Shown in pieces: positions 1-8,955 of a stretch of DNA of 64,000 bases. The notes under the pieces were generated by a model. That model saw nothing but the letters and a program-made list of their open reading frames with translations, did not search any database and was not told the DNA's origin. The stretch covers positions 41,073 through 105,072 of the forward strand of contig NZ_BBUY01000020.1 in the NCBI RefSeq assembly GCF_001590865.1, in the 5' to 3' direction. A program made the position numbers and the translations under genes. Source of the stretch: Streptomyces sp. NBRC 110611 (GTDB lineage: Bacteria > Actinomycetota > Actinomycetes > Streptomycetales > Streptomycetaceae). The first letter of the stretch is position 1; every line of letters begins with the position of its first letter.

Positions 1-1
1 G

Positions 2-1396
2 CACACCGTCGTGGTGGACGGCGAGCGGCGCGACGCGTTCCTGTCGGCGTGCGCCGAGCGGTACCACGACGAGCCGGTCTACATCGCCATGCTCAACGAG
101 CGCGGTTCGGTGCTGCGCACCGTCCTCGCCGCGCTCGTCGACCCCGCGCTGGTGCCGTCCAGTTGTACCGGCCTGCGGGTCTTCCGCCCCGTGGTCACCG
201 GCGGTGGCCAGCTGCGCGTCAGCGGCGTCTACGGCTGTGACGTGATGTTCTGGCACGACACCCCGGAGGACGAGGAGAGCGTCACCGTCTCCGGCGGCAC
301 CCGCTACGGCGCCACCCTGCCCCGCACCGAGCTGGCCCGGTCCGCCCGCACGAGCATCGGCGGACGCGCGTACCGCACTGTGGAGGCGTACACCAGGACG
401 TTCGTCGACGAGGTCGACTTCCCCATCGACGTCGTCTACACCTGGGTGGACGGCACGGACCCCGAGTGGCTGGCGCGCAAGGAGAAGGTGCAGGCGGAAC
501 ACGGCATGCTCGCGGCCGAGTCCGCCGGCAGCGCCGCGCGCTTCCGCAGCCGTGACGAACTGCGCTACTCGCTGCGCTCGCTGGACATGCACGCACCGTG
601 GGTGCGCAACATCTACCTCGTCACCGACGACCAGACCCCCGACTGGCTGGACACCGACCACCCGCGGGTGCGCGTGGTCAGCCACCGGGAGATCTTCGGC
701 GACACGGGACGACTGCCCTCGTTCAACTCGCACGCGATCGAGAGCCGGCTGCACCGTATCGAGGGCCTGTCGGAGCACTTCCTGTACTTCAACGACGATG
801 TGTTCGTCGGCCGCCCGATGAGGCCCGAGACCTTCTTCCACGGCAGCGGCGCGAGCAAGTGCTTCCCGTCGCCCACCACCGTGCCGGCCGGCGACCCGTC
901 GCAGGACAGCGACCTCGTCTTCGCCGCCGCGAAGAACAACCGGGCCCTGATCGAGAGGGAGTTCGGCAAGGTCCTCGCCAACACCTTCCTGCACGCGCCG
1001 CATCCGCTGCGCCGCAGCGTGCTCCAGGAGATCGAGGAACGCTTCCCGGAGGAGACGGCGCGCACCGCGGCGGCCCAGTTCCGCGAGCGCGGCGACCTGG
1101 CGATCCCCTCGTCGCTGCACCACTGGTACGGGCTCTTCACCGGGCGCACCATGCCCGGCGGCATCAGCTCGGCATTCGTCAACGTCGGCCTGCGCGACCA
1201 CCACGTCCGGCTGCACCGGCTGCTCGCGACGCGCTCCCACGACGTGTTCTGCATCAACGACTACCACGACGGTGATGTGCCGGAGCAGGAGCAGGCCGAC
1301 GCGCTCGCCGTCTTCCTGGCGGGCTACTTCCCGGTGGCGTCGCAGTTCGAGAAGGGCTCGGCGCGCAACGCCCGGTACGCGCGCCAGGAGGGCTGA
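2..1396 (+). CDS. Stealth family sugar-phosphate transferase (5' partial)
   Basis: Stealth proteins transfer hexose-1-phosphate units to make phosphate-linked exopolysaccharides, usually at the cell envelope. The diagnostic conserved regions are present in order: VVYTWVDGTDPEW (CR1, near residue 145), RSRDELRYSLRS (CR2), FLYFNDDVFVGRP (CR3), then a C-terminal block with HHWYGLFTG. The first possible start in view is the GTG at 11, but the frame is open to the window edge, and family members usually have a longer N-terminus, so the gene probably starts upstream. A GGAGGG near its stop serves the next gene, 4 bp downstream. The family call is firm; the sugar is unknown. Confidence 0.85.
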   Translation, partial: HTVVVDGERRDAFLSACAERYHDEPVYIAMLNERGSVLRTVLAALVDPALVPSSCTGLRVFRPVVTGGGQLRVSGVYGCDVMFWHDTPEDEESVTVSGGTRYGATLPRTELARSARTSIGGRAYRTVEAYTRTFVDEVDFPIDVVYTWVDGTDPEWLARKEKVQAEHGMLAAESAGSAARFRSRDELRYSLRSLDMHAPWVRNIYLVTDDQTPDWLDTDHPRVRVVSHREIFGDTGRLPSFNSHAIESRLHRIEGLSEHFLYFNDDVFVGRPMRPETFFHGSGASKCFPSPTTVPAGDPSQDSDLVFAAAKNNRALIEREFGKVLANTFLHAPHPLRRSVLQEIEERFPEETARTAAAQFRERGDLAIPSSLHHWYGLFTGRTMPGGISSAFVNVGLRDHHVRLHRLLATRSHDVFCINDYHDGDVPEQEQADALAVFLAGYFPVASQFEKGSARNARYARQEG

Positions 1397-1400
1397 CGCG

Positions 1401-3485
1401 ATGGCTTCGCCGGGCCGGAGGACGGTGCTCGGCGCGCTGTTCGCGCTGGCCGCCGCGGGGTGCGCGTCGAACGTCCCGGAGCAGCCGCGGTACGCCGCGG
1501 CCCCCGCCCCGCGGGCCGGGACGCCCGCCCAGCGGGACGGCACGTCGGGCGCCACCATCCTGCAGATCGTCGCCCACCCCGACGACGATCTCTACTTCAT
1601 GAGCCCCGACCTGCCGCAGTCGGTCGACGCCAACGACCGCATCGTGAGCGTGTACCTCACCAGCGGGGAGGCCAACGGCCGCAACAAGGTGCCGGGAAGC
1701 GACGCGAAACCCGAGGAGGACTTCGCGGGCTACGCGGGATCCCGCCAGCAGGGCCTGCGCCAGGCCTACGCCCTCATGGCCACCGGGGACGGCCTCGCGC
1801 GGTGGAACCGCACCACGCTGGACCTCCCCGGCGGTCTGCGGGCCGAGGCGGACAGCCTGGCGGACCACCCCGGTGTCACGCTCGTCTTCCTCGGCCTCTC
1901 CCAGCACACCCGGGACCGCACCAAGAGGGCGGACGTGGGCCTGCCGGTCCTGTGGAAGAACCCCGAGGCCGTCGGCCGGACCCGGGTGGCCACGGGGTCC
2001 ACGGTGCGCGAGGAGCGCACGGTCACCCGCGGCACGGTGATCGACGCGCTCACGGCCCTGCTCGACCGTTTCCGGCCCACTCTGGTGCGCACCCTGGACC
2101 CGGATCCGGACATGCAGGTCCATGACGCGGAACACCGCCGGCACCACGACCAGACCGGCTACTCCGACCACCCGGACCACACCGCCGCCGCCCTGTTCAC
2201 CTATGCGGCGCTCGAGCGCTACCGGGGCCCGGGCGCCGGGCGGCATTACGTGGTCACCGCGTATCGCGGCTACTACACCGAGCGCTGGCCGTTCAACCTC
2301 CCGGCCGACGTGGTCCGGGCCAAGGCGGAAGTCCTCAATGTCTATGGCGGATCGCCCGGCTTCGGCTGCGGATTCGCCGCCGGCTGCGGTGACTACGACG
2401 TCGGCCGCGACCGCTCGTACACGACCGGCTGGCTGCAGAGCACCACCTACCGCTACCCGGGCACCACCACCTGGCTGCGGCGGGGACCCGACGATCGCCT
2501 CACCGCCTTCGGCGTTCTCGACCAGCAGGCGGCGATGTGGACCGAAACCGCCCCGGGCAGTGGCCGCTGGAGCGGTCCCCGCCTGCTCGGCGGGGGCCCG
2601 CTCGTCCCGCATATCGCGGTGTCCCTGACCGAGGACGGCCGCTGGCAGCTGTTCGCCGAGCGCCTCTCCGGTCTCACCGCCGCCCCTCGGGGCAACCGGC
2701 GCGAGATCGTCGCTCTGGAGCAGAAGAGCCGGGGCGGTGCCTTCGGCTCCTGGGTCTCCCTGGGGAATCCGGAGGCCGATCCCGTCCGCGGCCGCCGGGT
2801 GGGCGCGCCCGTCGTGGCGCGCAACGCCGATGGCAGCGCCCAGGTCTTCGTACGCAACTGGGCCAAGGGCGTGAGCACGGCGCGGCAGACCGCGGACGGC
2901 TCGTGGAGCGCCTGGACGGACCTCGGGGGCGCCGAAGTCCAGGAAGGGCTGAGCGCCGTCACCGGCGCCGACGGCCGCGTCCATGTCGTCGGCGCCGGTC
3001 ACCGGACGGTCCACCACTGGGCCCAGGACCGTCCGAACGGACCGCTCACCCGGGCGTCCGCCACGGGACTGCCGACCCCGGTCGACCCTCCGGTGCTGGT
3101 GGCCCGGCCCGGCGGTGCACTGCTGCTGATGTACCGGCAGCAGAAGGCGGTCGAGCCCGTCGCGTACCGCCTCGAGGGGCCGGACAGTACGTGGAAGCCG
3201 CTGGCCCTGCCCCTCGCGGGACGCGGTCACGGCCCCATGGCGGCCGCCGCCGACCCGGCACACCGGGAGCGCGCGGTGCTGGTGAGCCGCGACAACACCG
3301 GAGCCGTCAGCGTGTCGCCGCTGGGGCCGGGGGCCACGGTGAGGTGGTCGACGCTGGACGGCCGGATCGCGGGCCCGCCCGCGATCGCCGCCGACGCCCG
3401 GGGCCGTCTGGTCGTCGCCGCACTCACCCCCGAGGGCACGCTCCACAGCGCGGTGGCACCGCTCCCCGGTCCCCGGCCGCGTTAG
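1401..3485 (+). CDS. PIG-L family deacetylase lipoprotein with C-terminal propeller-like region
   Basis: PIG-L/LmbE enzymes are zinc-dependent N-acetylglucosamine deacetylases. Start ATG 1401 has GGAGGG 7 bp upstream and gives a lipoprotein signal ending in a lipobox with Cys21 (AAAGC), so the protein is probably anchored outside the membrane. The metal motif AHPDDD lies at residues 57-62, and a second motif, SDHPDH, lies near residue 255. From about residue 360 the sequence holds repeated W-containing blocks like those of carbohydrate-binding beta-propellers. At 694 aa it is much longer than a bare PIG-L domain. With the Stealth gene just upstream it may modify an envelope glycan, which is an inference. 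Confidence 0.87.
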   Translation: MASPGRRTVLGALFALAAAGCASNVPEQPRYAAAPAPRAGTPAQRDGTSGATILQIVAHPDDDLYFMSPDLPQSVDANDRIVSVYLTSGEANGRNKVPGSDAKPEEDFAGYAGSRQQGLRQAYALMATGDGLARWNRTTLDLPGGLRAEADSLADHPGVTLVFLGLSQHTRDRTKRADVGLPVLWKNPEAVGRTRVATGSTVREERTVTRGTVIDALTALLDRFRPTLVRTLDPDPDMQVHDAEHRRHHDQTGYSDHPDHTAAALFTYAALERYRGPGAGRHYVVTAYRGYYTERWPFNLPADVVRAKAEVLNVYGGSPGFGCGFAAGCGDYDVGRDRSYTTGWLQSTTYRYPGTTTWLRRGPDDRLTAFGVLDQQAAMWTETAPGSGRWSGPRLLGGGPLVPHIAVSLTEDGRWQLFAERLSGLTAAPRGNRREIVALEQKSRGGAFGSWVSLGNPEADPVRGRRVGAPVVARNADGSAQVFVRNWAKGVSTARQTADGSWSAWTDLGGAEVQEGLSAVTGADGRVHVVGAGHRTVHHWAQDRPNGPLTRASATGLPTPVDPPVLVARPGGALLLMYRQQKAVEPVAYRLEGPDSTWKPLALPLAGRGHGPMAAAADPAHRERAVLVSRDNTGAVSVSPLGPGATVRWSTLDGRIAGPPAIAADARGRLVVAALTPEGTLHSAVAPLPGPRPR

Positions 3486-3588
3486 GGACGGCCGGCCGCC
3501 CTCCGGGGACCACAGCGCACATGCCGGTACCGATCTCCACCGGTACGATAACACTACGCTCCAATGCGACTACGAAGGGTGGTCGGCT

Positions 3589-4650
3589 ATGGGTGGATGC
3601 GGTTCGGCGGTGGTGACCGGAGTCGGGGTGGCCCTGCCGGCGATCTCCTACAGCCAGGAGGAGTACATGCTGCTGGAGGGAGACGAGTCCCGTCGGAGGC
3701 TCGTCGACCGGATCGCCGCGGCCTCCGGCATCTCACAGCGTCATGTGGCGGTGAGCCCCCTGCTCGACGACGTCAAGCACTGGTCCACGGCCGCACGGAT
3801 GCGGCACTACCAGGAGGAAGCGCTTCCGCTCAGCAAGGACGCCGTGGCCTCGGCGCTGACCGCGACCCGTACCGATCCGGCCGACATCGGCCTGGTGTGC
3901 GTGGCGTCCTCCACCGGATACGCCGCCCCGGGGCTGGACACCCGGCTGGCCAGGGACGTGGGCATATCGCCGACGGTGGAGCGGCTCCTGGTGGGGCACA
4001 TGGGCTGCGTGGGGGCGCTGCCCGCCCTGGCCGCGTGCGCCAACTTCGTCCGCACCCAGCGGCGGCCGGCCGTGCTGGTGAACGCGGAACTGTCGTCGCT
4101 GCACCTGCAGCCGCCGCCCTGGGACACCTGCCAGCGGGTGGTGAACGCGCTGTTCGGCGACGCCGTCACGGCCACCGTCATCCAGCCGGAGCGGTCCGCG
4201 GCGGACGGCCACGGCCTGGAGGTCGTGGACGTGGTCGCGCACACGGACACCGAGCACGAGGACTACATGGCGCTCACGGTCGGCGACCACGGCTTCCGGA
4301 TGGACCTGTCCCCGCGGGTGCCCGATGTCCTCGAACGCCACCTGCGGCCCATGGTGAGCGGTCTGCTGGCACGTCACGCGCTCGGCCTCGCCGACGTGCG
4401 CTGGTGGGCGGTGCACCCGGGCGGACCACGCATCCTCGACGCGGCCGAGAACAGCCTCGGCCTGCCGCCCGAAGCCCTGGCCGCCTCCCGGCACGTACTG
4501 CGCGAGCACGGCAACTGCGCCTCCGCGGGGCTGCCGCTGGTGGTGCAGGAGCTGCAACACCGGTCTCCGCTGGCCCCCGGCCACTACGGCCTGTCCCTGG
4601 CCTTCGGCCCCGGGCTGACCCTGTACGCGGTTCTGTTCCTGGGCGTCTGA
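3589..4650 (+). CDS. Type III polyketide synthase (chalcone synthase-like)
   Basis: Type III polyketide synthases are homodimeric ketosynthases that extend CoA starters with malonyl-CoA and cyclise the chain. The catalytic triad is visible: Cys140 in GHMGCVGA, His276 in AVHPGGPRIL and Asn309 in HGNCASA. The length of 353 aa is normal. The start ATG 3589 follows a GA-rich sequence; ATG codons slightly downstream are possible. The next gene, an MMPL exporter, starts 44 bp later, suggesting synthesis and export of a small aromatic or pyrone-type lipid. The motif set excludes FabH, which has a His-Asn pair in a different context. The product cannot be predicted. Confidence 0.88.
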   Translation: MGGCGSAVVTGVGVALPAISYSQEEYMLLEGDESRRRLVDRIAAASGISQRHVAVSPLLDDVKHWSTAARMRHYQEEALPLSKDAVASALTATRTDPADIGLVCVASSTGYAAPGLDTRLARDVGISPTVERLLVGHMGCVGALPALAACANFVRTQRRPAVLVNAELSSLHLQPPPWDTCQRVVNALFGDAVTATVIQPERSAADGHGLEVVDVVAHTDTEHEDYMALTVGDHGFRMDLSPRVPDVLERHLRPMVSGLLARHALGLADVRWWAVHPGGPRILDAAENSLGLPPEALAASRHVLREHGNCASAGLPLVVQELQHRSPLAPGHYGLSLAFGPGLTLYAVLFLGV

Positions 4651-4694
4651 CCGCGCGCAGGGCACCGAGCCCCGAGTGGACCACAGGTATCACC

Positions 4695-7046
4695 GTGTCC
4701 AACCCCGCCCGCACCACCACCGAAACCGAGCACCCCTCTCCCGGCACCGGACCCGGGCAACGGGCCGGCCGCTCCTGGCTCGCCGCGCTCGGACGCCTCC
4801 TGGTCCGCCGCCGGGTTCCCGTGCTGCTGGGCGTGCTGCTGGCCGTGGCGGCCGCGGTCCCGGTCGGCGGAGGCGTCGCCGGCCGGCTGTCCAGCGGCGG
4901 CTTCACCGACCCGGCCGCCGAGTCGACGCAGGCCGAGACGTTCCTCGCCGACCGCTTCGGGTCGGGTGTGCCCAATCTCGTGCTGCTGGCCCGCGCCCCG
5001 GGGCCGGTCGACGATCCGCGGGCCGCGGCCGCCGGGCGGGAGCTGACCCGTCGGCTCGCCGGGCAGCGGGGCGTGCTGTCGGCGGCGTCGTACTGGACGG
5101 TCCCGCGGGCGTCGGCGCCGCCGCTGCGGGCGCGGGACGCGCGCTCGGCGCTGGTGGTGCTGCGCCTGGGCGGTGACGAGGACCGGGTACGGGCCACCGC
5201 CCTGGAACTGGTCCCCCGTTTCACCGGCCGTCAGGGGGTGCTGGAGGTCTCCGCGACCGGGTCCGCGCAGGTCGCGGTGGAGGCCCAGGAGCACAGCGAA
5301 CAGGACCTGTTCCGCGCCGAGGCGTACGCGGCACCCGTCATCGCGCTCATCCTGGTCTTCGTGTTCGGCAGCGCGGTGGCGGCCGGCCTGCCGCTGCTCA
5401 TCGGGGTGTTCTCGATCCTGGGCACCTTCGTCGTGCTGCGCGTGCTGTCCGGGCTGACCCTGGTGTCCGTCTTCGCGATCAACATCACCACGGCGCTGGG
5501 ACTGGGGCTGGCCATCGACTACAGCCTGTTCATCGTCACCCGCTACCGGGAGGAGCTGGCCCGCGGCCTCGGCACCGCCGAGGCGGTCGCCCAGAGCCTC
5601 CGCACGGCCGGCCGTACCGTGCTGTTCTCCGCGCTGACGGTGGCCCTGTCGCTGTCGGCCCTGCTGGTCTTCCCGCTGTACTTCCTGCGCTCCTTCGCCT
5701 ACGCGGGCGTGGCGGTGGTGGCGCTCGCGGCGTTCGCGGCCGTGGTCGTCCTGCCCGCGGTGCTCGGCGTGCTCGGCCCCCGGGTCGACGCACTGGACGT
5801 GCGGCGGCTGTTCCGGCGCCGGAGCAGACCGGGCGCGGCCGGCCGGAGGCCGGGGGCCGGGCCGGCCGGGAGAACGGGACGGTCCGCCGGGCCGGAGCGG
5901 GCCGCCGGAACCGGACCGGGCGGGTTCTGGAGCCGGCTCGCCACCGCGGTCATGCGGCGCCCGGTGCTGTGCGCGGCCGGTGTGGTCGCCCTGCTGGTGA
6001 CGCTCGGCCTGCCGTTCGCCCGGGTCTCCTTCGGCCTGGTCGACGACCGGGTCCTGCCCGCCGACGCGCCCGCGCACCGGACGGCGCAGTTCGTACGGGA
6101 GGAGTTCACGAGCCGGGAGTCCTCCGCCCTGTCCGTGGTCCTGCCGGCCGTCGGCGGTTCCGGTGAGCGGCAGCGGGTCGCCGCGTACGCCGCCCGGCTC
6201 TCGGCGCTGCCGGGGGTGTCCCGGGTGGACACCGTCACGGGCTCCTACGCCGGAGGCCGGCCGGTGGCGGCCGCTTCCGCCGCCTCCGCCGCCTTCACCG
6301 CGGGCGGCGCCACCTGGCTGTCGGTGGTGCCGTCCGTCGAGCCGTACTCCTCCGCCGGCGCCGATCTGGTGAAGCGGGTGCGGGCGGACGGCGCACCGGG
6401 CGCGGTGCTCGTCGGGGGTGACGCCGCGGTGCTCCACGACACCCGCGACACCCTCTCGGACCGGCTGCCCGAAGCGGCGCTGATCGTCGGCGGCACGACC
6501 GTGGTGCTGCTGTTCCTGTTCACCGGCAGCCTGCTGATCCCTGTCAAGGCCGTCGTGCTCAACCTGCTCAGCCTGACCGCGACCTTCGGCGCCATGGTGT
6601 ACGTCTTCCAGGAGGGCCACCTGCGGGCCCTGGTCGGCGACTTCACCGTGACGGGACTGGTGGACATCACCATGCCGGTGCTGATGTTCTGCGTCGCCTT
6701 CGGGCTGTCCATGGACTACGAGGTGTTCCTGCTCTCGCGGATCAAGGAGGCCTACGCCGAGACCGGCGACAACACCCGGGCCGTCGCCGCCGGGCTGGAG
6801 CGGACCGGCCGCCTGGTCAGTGCCGCGGCGGCGCTCGTCGCCGTCGTGATGATCGCGCTGGCCACGTCGGGGATCACCTTCCTGAAGCTGCTGGGCGTGG
6901 GCCTGGCGCTGGCGGTGCTGCTGGACGCCACGCTGGTGCGCGGCGTGCTCGTACCGGCCGTGATGCGGCTCGCGGGGCGGGCCAACTGGTGGGCGCCGCC
7001 TCCGCTGCGCCGCCTGCACCGCAGGCTGGGACTCACCGACGAGTGA
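4695..7046 (+). CDS. MMPL family RND transporter
   Basis: MMPL proteins are proton-driven exporters of lipids and polyketides in actinomycetes. This 783-aa protein has the duplicated RND layout: one N-terminal helix, a soluble domain, a cluster of five or six helices (about residues 205-365), a Pro/Arg/Gly-rich cytoplasmic linker, then a second helix-domain-helix cluster. Typical motifs are GLAIDYSLFIVTRYREE and FGLSMDYEVFLLSRI. The chosen start is GTG 4695 behind ACAGG, because upstream sequence in this frame overlaps the polyketide synthase gene. Its stop overlaps the next start (GTGA). The neighbouring synthase suggests its cargo. Confidence 0.88.
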   Translation: MSNPARTTTETEHPSPGTGPGQRAGRSWLAALGRLLVRRRVPVLLGVLLAVAAAVPVGGGVAGRLSSGGFTDPAAESTQAETFLADRFGSGVPNLVLLARAPGPVDDPRAAAAGRELTRRLAGQRGVLSAASYWTVPRASAPPLRARDARSALVVLRLGGDEDRVRATALELVPRFTGRQGVLEVSATGSAQVAVEAQEHSEQDLFRAEAYAAPVIALILVFVFGSAVAAGLPLLIGVFSILGTFVVLRVLSGLTLVSVFAINITTALGLGLAIDYSLFIVTRYREELARGLGTAEAVAQSLRTAGRTVLFSALTVALSLSALLVFPLYFLRSFAYAGVAVVALAAFAAVVVLPAVLGVLGPRVDALDVRRLFRRRSRPGAAGRRPGAGPAGRTGRSAGPERAAGTGPGGFWSRLATAVMRRPVLCAAGVVALLVTLGLPFARVSFGLVDDRVLPADAPAHRTAQFVREEFTSRESSALSVVLPAVGGSGERQRVAAYAARLSALPGVSRVDTVTGSYAGGRPVAAASAASAAFTAGGATWLSVVPSVEPYSSAGADLVKRVRADGAPGAVLVGGDAAVLHDTRDTLSDRLPEAALIVGGTTVVLLFLFTGSLLIPVKAVVLNLLSLTATFGAMVYVFQEGHLRALVGDFTVTGLVDITMPVLMFCVAFGLSMDYEVFLLSRIKEAYAETGDNTRAVAAGLERTGRLVSAAAALVAVVMIALATSGITFLKLLGVGLALAVLLDATLVRGVLVPAVMRLAGRANWWAPPPLRRLHRRLGLTDE

Positions 7047-8167
7047 ACGCGGTGAGGGCAACGGGCACGGGGCGCGCCGCGGTCAGACGCCGGGGTCTGC
7101 GCCACCTCCCGCTGCTGCCCGTCGTCCTGCTCGTCGGAGGCACCCTCTTCGACTACTCCACCGATCCGCACGTCACCGGAGAGGCCTTCTACACGGCCGC
7201 GCCGATGACCGCCGCGGCGCTGCTGTCGCTGCGCGCGACGGTCCTGGCGGGGCTCGGTGCCTGTGCGGCCGACGTCGCGCTGCTCGCCCACTTCGGCCTC
7301 CTGGGAAACTCCGGTGGGCTGAGCGAGCTGGCGTCGGTCGTGACCGTCTCGGCCCTCGCCGTCGGTGTCAACCGTCTGATGTACTACAGCAACGTGCGGC
7401 TGCAGTCCGCGCGCAGAGTCGCCCTCGCCGTGCAGCGCGCCGTCCTGCCGGAGCCACCGGCCTCGATCGGGCCGCTGCGGATCGCCGTGCGCTACCAGGC
7501 GGCGGCGAAGGACGCACAGATCGGTGGCGACCTCTACGGCGCTCAGGAGACCCCTTACGGCGTGCGCTGCCTGGTCGGCGACGTCCGGGGCAAGGGCATG
7601 GACGCGATCAGGGCGGTGGACGTGGCCATGGGCGTGTTCCGGGAGGCCGCCGACGAGGAGCCCACGCTCGCCGGGATCGCGGCCAGGGTGGAGCGGGCCC
7701 TGGTACGGGAGCGGGAGCTGCGGTCGGACACGGTGCGGACCGAGGGGTTCGTCACCGCCGTGCTCGTCGAGATCCCGCACCGCGGCGAGGAACTGCGGCT
7801 GCTCAACCGCGGCCACCCGGAGCCGCTGCTGCTGCACGCCGGCCGGGTGCGCGCCGCGGAACCGTCCGCCCCGGCCCTCCCCCTGGGGCTGGCGGAGCTG
7901 TGCCCCGGCCAGGACCGGACCGACAGCGTGCTCTTCCCTCCGGGGGCGACTCTTCTGCTGTACACCGACGGTCTGACCGAGGCGCGGAACCGCGCCGGGG
8001 ACTTCTACGACCCCGTGGCCGGTCTGACCGGGCAGGACTTCCCCGGGCCGGACGAGCTGCTCGACACCCTGCTCGCCGAGGTGACCGAGCACACCGGCGG
8101 CCGCATCACCGATGACCTGGCGCTGCTCGCGGTCACCCGGGACAGTGGGCACACCGAACGGACGTAG
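7043..8167 (+). CDS. Membrane-anchored SpoIIE-type PP2C serine phosphatase
   Basis: SpoIIE-type phosphatases dephosphorylate anti-anti-sigma factors or similar partners. Three or four hydrophobic helices fill residues 20-125, followed by the phosphatase domain with the metal-binding motifs GGDLYGA and VGDVRGKGMDA, then LLLYTDGLTEARN and TDDLALLAV near the C-terminus. The GTG start overlaps the stop of the MMPL gene by 4 bp (GTGA), so the two are probably translationally coupled. The 374-aa length suits a membrane-anchored member with no sensor domain other than its helices. The substrate is unknown. Confidence 0.88.
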   Translation: MNAVRATGTGRAAVRRRGLRHLPLLPVVLLVGGTLFDYSTDPHVTGEAFYTAAPMTAAALLSLRATVLAGLGACAADVALLAHFGLLGNSGGLSELASVVTVSALAVGVNRLMYYSNVRLQSARRVALAVQRAVLPEPPASIGPLRIAVRYQAAAKDAQIGGDLYGAQETPYGVRCLVGDVRGKGMDAIRAVDVAMGVFREAADEEPTLAGIAARVERALVRERELRSDTVRTEGFVTAVLVEIPHRGEELRLLNRGHPEPLLLHAGRVRAAEPSAPALPLGLAELCPGQDRTDSVLFPPGATLLLYTDGLTEARNRAGDFYDPVAGLTGQDFPGPDELLDTLLAEVTEHTGGRITDDLALLAVTRDSGHTERT

Positions 8168-8285
8168 GACAGCGGAAGGGGACGACGCGACGTGCACCCG
8201 AGCAGGGACCGAAGCCGGTACCGAGATGAGGACAGCAGGGCGCCGCGGACGGCGCGGACCTCTGTGCACGGAAGGCAGGGTGGTC

Positions 8286-8717
8286 GTGTTGGGCGGCGGT
8301 GACGGGTATGAGATGGCCGCCGTGGACGGCGCGGCGGCGGAGGGTGCCTCGCGTATCGCGCTCACCGCGGCGGCGGGCGAACTGCTGTGCCTGCTGCGCG
8401 ATCAGCACGGCCCGCTGATGTTCCACCAGTCCGGCGGCTGCTGCGACGGCAGCGCCCCCATGTGCTATCCGGCCGGGGAGTTCCGTACCGGAGCGTCGGA
8501 TGTGCTGCTGGCGTGGCTGAGCGTGGACGGCGTACCGGAACCGGTGGGGTTCTGGATGTCGGCGGACCAGTTCGCACGCTGGCGGCACACGCATCTGACC
8601 GTGGATGTCGTCCCGGGCCGGGGCAGTGGGTTCTCCCTGGAGGCGCCGGAGGGCGTCCGCTTCCTGATCCGCTCCCGGCTGCTCACCGACGAGGAACGGG
8701 CCCGGCTCGGGGACTGA
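8286..8717 (+). CDS. DUF779 domain-containing protein
   Basis: DUF779 proteins are small cytosolic proteins often encoded beside aldehyde dehydrogenases; their biochemical role is not established. The family signature is clear: GPLMFHQSGGCCDGS, PMCYPAGEF, FWMSADQF and DVVPGRGSGFSLEAPEG. The adjacent cysteines suggest metal or thiol chemistry. GTG 8286 is preferred because GGAAGGCAGGG ends 5 bp before it; ATG 8313 is the alternative and would remove nine residues. No aldehyde dehydrogenase is adjacent here, so the usual partner is missing from this locus. Confidence 0.85.
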   Translation: MLGGGDGYEMAAVDGAAAEGASRIALTAAAGELLCLLRDQHGPLMFHQSGGCCDGSAPMCYPAGEFRTGASDVLLAWLSVDGVPEPVGFWMSADQFARWRHTHLTVDVVPGRGSGFSLEAPEGVRFLIRSRLLTDEERARLGD

Positions 8718-8749
8718 ACGGCGGCCGGAGGCCTGCCCCCTGGGCAGTG

Positions 8750-8787
8750 GTGAGGCCCCACGCACGGGGGAGAACGTGGGGCCTCAC
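8750..8787. terminator. Bidirectional hairpin terminator
   Basis: Perfect 13-bp inverted repeat (GTGAGGCCCCACG and its complement) around a 12-nt loop, placed between two convergent genes. There is no T-run, which is usual for Streptomyces terminators. Confidence 0.8.
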
Positions 8788-8837
8788 TCAGGTGAACGGC
8801 TGGAGCGGGCTGCCGGTTCCCTTCCTCGTGCAGATTC

Positions 8838-8853
8838 CGCAAAAAATTTTGCG
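8838..8853. other. AT-rich palindrome CGCAAAAAATTTTGCG
   Basis: A 16-bp palindrome with an A/T core stands out in GC-rich DNA. It lies downstream of both convergent genes, so it is either a second terminator for the minus-strand gene or a protein-binding site. The sequence alone does not decide. Confidence 0.45.
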
Positions 8854-8955
8854 AGAGGCGGACGGGCCGCCCGCGCGGCGGGTAAGGGAGAGGCCCTCCG
8901 GGGCTCAGCCCTCGTCGGGGCTCAGTCCTCGCCGGGGCCCAGATCTCGTCGCGGC

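Noticed and set aside
1254..3554. Very long open frame antisense to the PIG-L gene
   Set aside because: Mirror effect of GC-rich codon bias; no domain and no binding site, while the plus strand has a clear lipoprotein deacetylase.
3564..4694. In-frame extension of the MMPL gene back to 3564
   Set aside because: It overlaps the whole polyketide synthase gene in another frame; no transporter-like residues before 4695.
4584..7061. Long minus-strand open frame opposite the MMPL gene
   Set aside because: Composition (Gln/Arg/His/Gly-rich) is that of an antisense frame, and the plus strand encodes a complete transporter.
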